Shown one piece after another: positions 34,436 through 39,101 of a stretch of DNA of 39,101 bases. Position numbers and translations under genes: made by a program. How positions within the stretch are numbered: position 1 is the stretch's first letter; every line of letters starts with the position of its first letter. This stretch comes from Mesorhizobium sp. SCN 65-20 (GTDB lineage: Bacteria > Pseudomonadota > Alphaproteobacteria > Rhizobiales > Rhizobiaceae). The stretch lies in assembly GCA_001724355.1 (NCBI GenBank), contig MEEF01000025.1:1-39101 (forward strand), written 5' to 3'. The notes under the pieces were generated by a model. It searched no databases. It was not told where the DNA came from and was given only the letters and a program-made list of their open reading frames with translations.

Positions 34436-36064
34436 CTATTCGCTCACCACGCCGGTCGGCGCGGTCTCGATCCTGAATGCCGCCGAGATCAGCGCCCGAG
34501 TGTAGTCGGTTTGCGGCCGCTCGAAAATCTGCTCCGACGGACCCGCCTCGACCACCTTGCCATTGCGCATGACGATGACGTGGTTGGCGAGAGCCCGCAC
34601 CACCTTGAGGTCATGGCTGATGAACAGATAGGCGAGGTCGTGCTTGGCCTGGAGACTGCGCAGCAGGTCCACCACCTGCGCCTGCACGCTCATGTCGAGC
34701 GCCGAGGTCGGCTCGTCGAGCATGACGAAGCGGGGCTTCAGAACCATGGCGCGCGCGATGGCGATGCGCTGGCGCTGGCCGCCTGAGAATTCGTGCGGAT
34801 AGCGGAAGCGGGTCTCGGGATCCAAGCCGACCTCACGCAGGACGTCGACCACATGGCGGTCACGCTCCTCGGCCTTGAGGCTGGGCTCGTGGATCTTCAG
34901 CCCTTCCTCGATGATGTCGGCGACCGACATGCGCGGGCTGAGCGAACCATAGGGGTCCTGGAAGACGATCTGCAACTCGCGCCGGAGCGGGCGCATGGCG
35001 TTGAAGCTCAGCCTGTCGATCTCGCGGCCATTGAAGTCGATCCGGCCCTTGGACGAGATCATGCGCGTGAGCGCGAGGCCCAGCGTCGTTTTGCCCGAGC
35101 CGGATTCGCCGACGACGCCGACCGTCTGGCCCGCGCGCACGGCGACGTCGATGCCGTCCACGGCCTTCACATGGTCGACGGTGCGGCGGAAGAAGCCCTG
35201 CTTGATGGGGAACCAGACCTTGACGTCCGTCCCCGACATCACCGTCTTCGCCGACGGGTCGGCGGCCGGCGGCCGGCCCTTGGGTTCGGCGGCAAGCAGA
35301 TGGCGTGTGTAGCTGTGCTGCGGGTTTGCGAAGATTTCCTTGGTCGGGCCGGCCTCGACGATCTGCCCGCGGGTCATGACGCAGACCCTGTCGGCGATGC
35401 GGCGGACGATGCCGAGATCGTGGGTGATGAACAGCATCGACATGCCCTTGCGGGCCTTGAGTTCGGCGAGCAGTTCGAGGATCTGCGCCTGCACCGTCAC
35501 GTCGAGGGCGGTTGTCGGCTCGTCCGCGATCAGAAGGTCCGGTTCGTTGGCGAGCGCCATGGCGATCATGACGCGCTGGCGCTGGCCTCCCGAAAGCTGG
35601 TGCGGATAGGCGTCGAGGCGCTTCTTCGGATCGCGGATGCCGACCTCTTCGAGCAGTTCGATCGTCCGCTCCCGCGCCTGCCGGTCGCCCATGCCCTGGT
35701 GCAGCGAGAGGATCTCGACGATCTGCCGCTCGATGGTGTGCAGCGGGTTGAGCGAGGTCATCGGCTCCTGGAAGATCATGGTGATCTTGTTGCCGCGGAC
35801 CTTCCTCAGCGCGTTCTCGTCCAGCGAAAGCAGGTCCTGGCCGTCGAAGACGATGCGCCCGGTGGGGTGGCTGGCCGGCGGATAGGGCAGGAGTTTTAGC
35901 ACCGACAGGGCCGAGACCGACTTGCCCGAGCCGGATTCGCCGACGAGCGCCAGCGTTTCGCCCTTGGCGATGTCGAAGGAGATGCGGTCGACGGCCATGG
36001 TCGTCATGCCGCCTTGCGCAAAGGCGACGGAGAGGTCCTGGACGGAAAGCAGAGGGGAGGTCAA
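34436..36064 (-). CDS. yejF: Dual ATP-binding subunit of the YejABEF-type peptide importer
   Basis: This 542-residue protein fuses two ABC ATPase domains. Each has a full set of motifs: Walker A GESGSGKS (42-49) and GESGSGKTT in the second half, signatures LSGGQRQR and FSGGQRQR, and Walker B LLIADEPT and FVMLDEPT. YejABEF imports peptides and microcin C in enterobacteria and affects virulence and peptide resistance in Brucella. The start is TTG at 36064, overlapping the vapC stop (TTGA), with GAGG seven bases upstream. No ATG lies close to the conserved N terminus, so the unusual start looks like a result of the vapBC insertion upstream. Confidence 0.93.
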   Translation of the reverse strand: MTSPLLSVQDLSVAFAQGGMTTMAVDRISFDIAKGETLALVGESGSGKSVSALSVLKLLPYPPASHPTGRIVFDGQDLLSLDENALRKVRGNKITMIFQEPMTSLNPLHTIERQIVEILSLHQGMGDRQARERTIELLEEVGIRDPKKRLDAYPHQLSGGQRQRVMIAMALANEPDLLIADEPTTALDVTVQAQILELLAELKARKGMSMLFITHDLGIVRRIADRVCVMTRGQIVEAGPTKEIFANPQHSYTRHLLAAEPKGRPPAADPSAKTVMSGTDVKVWFPIKQGFFRRTVDHVKAVDGIDVAVRAGQTVGVVGESGSGKTTLGLALTRMISSKGRIDFNGREIDRLSFNAMRPLRRELQIVFQDPYGSLSPRMSVADIIEEGLKIHEPSLKAEERDRHVVDVLREVGLDPETRFRYPHEFSGGQRQRIAIARAMVLKPRFVMLDEPTSALDMSVQAQVVDLLRSLQAKHDLAYLFISHDLKVVRALANHVIVMRNGKVVEAGPSEQIFERPQTDYTRALISAAFRIETAPTGVVSE

Positions 36065-36453
36065 ATGGCGGCCTCGATGTCAGTCATGCGGAAATCATCG
36101 CCCTTGAAAAGGAGCGGCTCGCGGCGGGCCTTGGCAAGCGCATAGGCAAAGCAGTCGCCGAGGTTGAGCCTTGCCGGATGGTTACCCCTGCCGAATTGCC
36201 GGTAGGCTTCGCGGGCAAGCAGTGCTTGTTCGGGGGTAACGTCGACAAGCCGTACGTTCATACGAGAGATGATTTGGTCCAGCTTGTCAGAGGTGACGGC
36301 CATGTCGCCGCGATCAACCCGCAGCGCGACCTCCAGATAGTTGACTGGAGACAGGGCAACTGTGTCGGCCTGTTCGGTCAGAACATCAGCGAAGCGGTAC
36401 TCCTCTGGTTCCTTGAGCAGAATTGCCAAAATGGCCGAAGCATCGACTATCAT
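36061..36453 (-). CDS. vapC: PIN-domain toxin VapC
   Basis: This 130-residue PIN-domain ribonuclease is the toxin of a type II toxin-antitoxin pair. The acidic metal-binding residues are Asp4 (VDASA), Glu41 (NYLEVAL), Asp100 (NLGDCFAYALA) and Asp119/Asp120 (KGDDF). VapC toxins cut tRNA or rRNA when VapB is degraded; the target here is unknown. It overlaps vapB by four bases (ATGA) and yejF by four bases (TTGA). Its base composition is lower in GC than the neighbouring yej genes, consistent with lateral gain. Confidence 0.93.
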   Translation of the reverse strand: MIVDASAILAILLKEPEEYRFADVLTEQADTVALSPVNYLEVALRVDRGDMAVTSDKLDQIISRMNVRLVDVTPEQALLAREAYRQFGRGNHPARLNLGDCFAYALAKARREPLLFKGDDFRMTDIEAAI

Positions 36454-36698
36454 TTCGGCAATCCGAATTCGTCGTACAGGTCCGAATGGTCGCTGGTCAC
36501 GCCAGGAGGTGGCGGCGGGAGCGAATCGAGGATTTCGCGCAACCGGCGTTTTCTCTCCGCGACATCCCGATCACGGCGCAAACGCTCCAGGCGCTCCTCG
36601 AGGGCTGCCTGGATTGCCGACGTCATCGTCTCGCCGGTCTCCTCGGCCAATTCCCTGGCCAGGCGCTCGACGGTCGCATTCTTGATGTTCATGCCCAT
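36450..36698 (-). CDS. vapB: VapB-type antitoxin
   Basis: This is an 82-residue antitoxin of the Rv0623/PSK type. The N terminus MNIKNATVERLARELAEETG with MTSAIQAALEERLERLR is the DNA-binding ribbon/helix part. The C-terminal tail, with a run of five prolines (about 68-72) and DEFGLPK, would wrap VapC. I chose the ATG at 36698, with GGAG six bases upstream, over the ATG at 36710, which lacks a site. It lies in the yejE-yejF gap and probably represses its own promoter. Confidence 0.9.
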   Translation of the reverse strand: MGMNIKNATVERLARELAEETGETMTSAIQAALEERLERLRRDRDVAERKRRLREILDSLPPPPPGVTSDHSDLYDEFGLPK

Positions 36699-36710
36699 GT
36701 CTTGCTCCAT

Positions 36711-36735
36711 GGTAGAAAACTCAAGAAATTATACC
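36711..36735 (-). promoter_or_regulatory. vapBC promoter -10 element and overlapping inverted repeat (candidate operator)
   Basis: The minus strand carries a perfect TATAAT at 36733-36728, just upstream of vapB. GGTAGAA (36711-36717) and TTATACC (36729-36735) form an imperfect 7-bp inverted repeat (6 of 7 pairs) around 11 bases. The repeat covers the -10 element. This is the layout expected of a VapBC autorepression site. The -35 is poor. Confidence 0.5.
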
Positions 36736-36747
36736 ATAGGCGCGCGC

Positions 36748-37890
36748 TCACCTGAACGTCTTCCTCGGGTCGAAGGCGTCGCGCACGGCCTCGCCGACGA
36801 AGATGAGCAGCGACAGCATCAGCGAGATGACGACGAAGCCCGACAGGCCGAGCCAGGGTGCATTGAGATTGCGCTGGCCCTGCTTGAGCAACTCGCCGAG
36901 CGATGCCGACCCGGGCGGCAGGCCGAAGCCGAGGAAGTCGAGCGAGGTCAGCGTCGAGATCGAGCCGTTCAGGATGAAGGGCATGAAGGTCAGCGTCGCG
37001 ACCATGGCGTTGGGCAAAAGGTGGCGGAAGATGATCGTGCGGTTGGGCACACCGAGCGCGCGCGCCGCATTCACATATTCGAAATTGCGCGCACGCAGGA
37101 ACTCGGCGCGCACGACGCCGACGAGAGCCACCCAGGAAAACAGGAGCATCAGGCCGAGCAGGATGAAGAAGCCCGGCGGCAGCACGGCGGCGACGATCAG
37201 CAGCAGGTAGAGGACCGGGATCGCCGACCAGATCTCGATGAAACGCTGGAAGAGAAGGTCGGTCCAGCCGCCGAAATAGCCCTGGAGCGCCCCGGCTGAC
37301 ACGCCGATCACGGCGGAGCCGACGGTAAGGATCAGTCCGAACAGCACGGAGATGCGGAAGCCGTAGATGACGCGGGCGAGCACGTCGCGCGCCTGGTCGT
37401 CGGTGCCCAGCCAGTTCCAGTTGCCGACGGTGCAGTTGGGGTCGTCCACCCCCAGTGGATAGCGCTGGCAGCGCACGTCCTTGGGGTACATCCAGGATGG
37501 CTTGGCGGGTGCAGCTTCGGGAATTTCGTTGTTGGTGGTGCGGTAGGAATAGCGGATCGGCGGCCAGATCATCCAGCCCTTGGCGGCGATCGCATCCTGC
37601 ACCACCGACATGCGGTAGTCGGTGACGGGCAGGAAGCCTTCGTCGCCGAGGAAGGTCTCCTCCGGAAAGTCGGTGATGAGCGGCGAATAGAACTGGCCGT
37701 CGAAGCGGATCAACAGCGGCCTGTCGTTGGCGATCAGCTCGGAGAAGAGCGACAGCACGAACAGGACCAGGAAGATCCAGAGCGACCAATATCCGCGCCG
37801 GTGGGCCTTGAAGTTCTGCCAGCGCCGCTTGTTGAGCGGCGAGAGCCGGGGGCGCTTGGTCTGCGCGGCGGCGACATCGACGGTGGACAT
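36748..37890 (-). CDS. yejE: ABC transporter permease YejE
   Basis: This is the inner-membrane permease of the YejABEF importer. The 380-residue protein has an N-terminal OppC-like helix (about 33-52), a long periplasmic loop with the tryptophan-rich stretch NWNWLGTDDQARDVLARVIYG, and a BPD_transp_1 core of five helices (about 175-370). The EAA-type coupling loop is ARALGVPNRTIIFRHLLP. The start overlaps the yejB stop by one base (TGATG). Downstream it is separated from its usual neighbour yejF by vapBC. Confidence 0.94.
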   Translation of the reverse strand: MSTVDVAAAQTKRPRLSPLNKRRWQNFKAHRRGYWSLWIFLVLFVLSLFSELIANDRPLLIRFDGQFYSPLITDFPEETFLGDEGFLPVTDYRMSVVQDAIAAKGWMIWPPIRYSYRTTNNEIPEAAPAKPSWMYPKDVRCQRYPLGVDDPNCTVGNWNWLGTDDQARDVLARVIYGFRISVLFGLILTVGSAVIGVSAGALQGYFGGWTDLLFQRFIEIWSAIPVLYLLLIVAAVLPPGFFILLGLMLLFSWVALVGVVRAEFLRARNFEYVNAARALGVPNRTIIFRHLLPNAMVATLTFMPFILNGSISTLTSLDFLGFGLPPGSASLGELLKQGQRNLNAPWLGLSGFVVISLMLSLLIFVGEAVRDAFDPRKTFR

Positions 37891-38993
37891 CAGACGTCCC
37901 TCCGCTCGAAGTCGATTCTAGGGTCGATCCACGTATAGGTGAGGTCGGAGATCAGGCCGACGAAAAGGCCCATGAGAGAGAATATGTAGAGGTTGGCGAA
38001 GACCACCGGGTAATCGCGGTCGAGCACCGAGCGGAAGCCCAGCAGGCCGAGGCCGTCGAGCGAGAAGATGTTCTCGATCAGCAGCGAGCCGGTGAAGAAG
38101 GCCGAGATGAAGGCGCCGGGGAAGCCGGCGATGACGATCAGCATCGCATTGCGGAACACGTGCCCGTAGAGCACCTGCCGCTGCGACAGTCCCTTGGCGC
38201 GGGCGGTGACCACATATTGCTTGCGGATCTCGTCGAGGAACGAGTTCTTGGTGAGCAAGGTCGTCGTCGCGAAGGCCGACAGCACCAGTGCGGTCAGCGG
38301 AAGCGTCACGTGCCAGAGATAGTCCAGCACCTTGCCGCCGAGCGACAGGTCGCTGAAGTTTTCCGAGGTCAGGCCACGCAGCGGGAACCAGTTGAAGAAG
38401 GACCCGCCCGCAAACAGCACCATCAGCAGGATGGCGAACAGGAAAGCCGGAATAGCATAGCCGATGATGACCACGCCGCTGGTCCAGATGTCGAAGGTCG
38501 ATCCGTCCTTGACCGCCTTGCGGATGCCGAGCGGGATGGAGATGAGGTAGGAAAGCAGCGTGATCCAGATGCCGAGGGAGATCGAGACCGGCATCTTCTC
38601 CAGGATCAGGTCCAGCACCGAGATGTCACGGAAGTAGCTTTCGCCGAAATCGAAGCGGGCATAGTCCCAGAGCATCTTGAAGAAGCGCTCGAGCGGCGGC
38701 TTGTCGAAGCCGAACTGCTGCTCCAGCTTGGCGATGAATTCAGGATCGAGCCCCTGCGCCCCGCGATACTTGGACGTGGCTTCGCCTACAGTGGGGTCGA
38801 AATTCGTGGCGCCGGCGTCGCCGCCGCCACCCGACAGCCTGTCGCCGGCGTCGCCGCCCTGGCCGGTCAGCTTGGCGATCACCTGCTCGACCGGTCCACC
38901 CGGCGCGAACTGCACGACTGCAAACGATATCGCCATGATGCCGAACAGTGTCGGGATCATCAGCAGCAGGCGGCGCAGGATATAGGCGCCCAT
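37890..38993 (-). CDS. yejB: ABC transporter permease YejB
   Basis: This is the second permease of the YejABEF importer. The 367-residue protein begins with a membrane helix (about 8-28). A periplasmic loop with a Gly/Asp-rich stretch (about 45-60) and the helix [21 protein letters not shown] follow, then the BPD_transp_1 core of five helices. The coupling loop is [17 protein letters not shown]. Its ribosome binding site (GGAGGG) is part of a dispersed repeat. The solute-binding gene yejA is normally upstream and would lie beyond the window end. Confidence 0.94.
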   Translation of the reverse strand: MGAYILRRLLLMIPTLFGIMAISFAVVQFAPGGPVEQVIAKLTGQGGDAGDRLSGGGGDAGATNFDPTVGEATSKYRGAQGLDPEFIAKLEQQFGFDKPPLERFFKMLWDYARFDFGESYFRDISVLDLILEKMPVSISLGIWITLLSYLISIPLGIRKAVKDGSTFDIWTSGVVIIGYAIPAFLFAILLMVLFAGGSFFNWFPLRGLTSENFSDLSLGGKVLDYLWHVTLPLTALVLSAFATTTLLTKNSFLDEIRKQYVVTARAKGLSQRQVLYGHVFRNAMLIVIAGFPGAFISAFFTGSLLIENIFSLDGLGLLGFRSVLDRDYPVVFANLYIFSLMGLFVGLISDLTYTWIDPRIDFERRDV

Positions 38994-38995
38994 CA

Positions 38996-39072
38996 GTTGT
39001 TACCCTCCACCTTGTGGGGAGGGTCGGCGAACCGTCTGAGCGAAGCGAAGACAGTGAGACGGGGTGGGGGTA
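38996..39072. repeat. Dispersed intergenic repeat upstream of yejB
   Basis: The sequence has the ACCCTCCACCTTGTGGGGAG-type start and GACGGGGTGGGGG-type end that I recall as a common mosaic repeat in Mesorhizobium and relatives. It can form two hairpins: ACCCTCC/GGAGGGT (39002-39008 with 39018-39024) and CGTCT/AGACG (39033-39037 with 39057-39061). Its first arm supplies the yejB ribosome binding site. Confidence 0.65.
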
Positions 39073-39086
39073 TCGCCCTGGCATCA

Positions 39087-39101
39087 CCCCCCCCCCCCCC
39101 C
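39087..39101. other. Run of 15 C at the window edge
   Basis: The window ends in 15 consecutive C bases directly after the dispersed repeat. Such a run is rare in real coding or intergenic DNA of this type, so a sequencing or assembly limit (contig end) is likely. Confidence 0.7.

Noticed and set aside
1..39101. CRISPR array, tRNA, rRNA, prophage or insertion sequence
   Set aside because: No regularly spaced repeats, tRNA-like cloverleaf, rRNA segment, integrase or transposase was recognised on reading both strands.

Overview
This is high-GC chromosomal DNA of an alphaproteobacterium. Gene order and protein sequence point to the Hyphomicrobiales (Rhizobiales), most like Mesorhizobium and other Phyllobacteriaceae. 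The pointers are irr divergent from fabA-fabB-fabI, a dnaA-dnaN-recF block with rpsT next to dnaA, a cpa/tad locus, yejBEF, and three types of dispersed intergenic palindrome familiar from this order. The family assignment is inference; the individual genes are mostly clear.

Layout. 1-178: two inverted copies of a dispersed repeat. 179-2736: an RsmC-like rRNA methyltransferase converging on a membrane GGDEF-EAL protein with a degenerate GGDEF site. 2830-6090: the anaerobic-type unsaturated fatty acid operon fabA-fabB-fabI (minus strand), divergent from the haem-responsive iron regulator irr. 6116-7845: a secreted SH3 protein divergent from a D-2-hydroxyacid dehydrogenase. 7848-11851: a tight minus-strand operon dnaN-recF-moeB-like-GNAT-GFA. 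12053-14687: dnaA and rpsT, separated by about 835 bp without a gene that carries a perfect DnaA box, five GANTC sites and a terminator. 14823-17864: enoyl-CoA hydratase, mutM and deoB. 17959-29959: a nearly complete Tad/Flp pilus locus. Two TadE-like proteins and a stand-alone secretin N-domain protein lie on the minus strand; flp, cpaABCDEF and tadBC on the plus strand; tadD returns on the minus strand. 30093-32779: leucyl aminopeptidase, a MarR-type protein and a cytoplasmic NlpC/P60 peptidase. 32789-33397: a DUF502 membrane protein. 33476-38993: the yejBEF peptide/microcin-type ABC importer genes, interrupted by a vapBC toxin-antitoxin pair and followed by a glyoxylate/hydroxypyruvate-type reductase. 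38994-39101: another dispersed repeat and a 15-base run of C at the window edge.

How the genes work together. The Tad genes would build a type IVb (Flp) adhesive pilus: CpaA processes Flp and the TadE-like proteins, CpaF powers assembly through TadB/TadC, CpaE is the positioning ATPase, and CpaC/CpaD/TadD form the outer-membrane exit. CtrA-like half-sites lie at several of its promoters, and the dnaA leader carries CcrM-type GANTC sites. The window is therefore rich in possible cell-cycle control points. No CRISPR array, tRNA, rRNA, prophage or complete insertion sequence was seen. No wholly new system is evident. The most unusual points are the vapBC insertion that leaves yejF with a TTG start, a dispersed repeat that supplies and may mask the yejB ribosome binding site, the long dnaA leader, and a low-GC mosaic segment inside cpaC.
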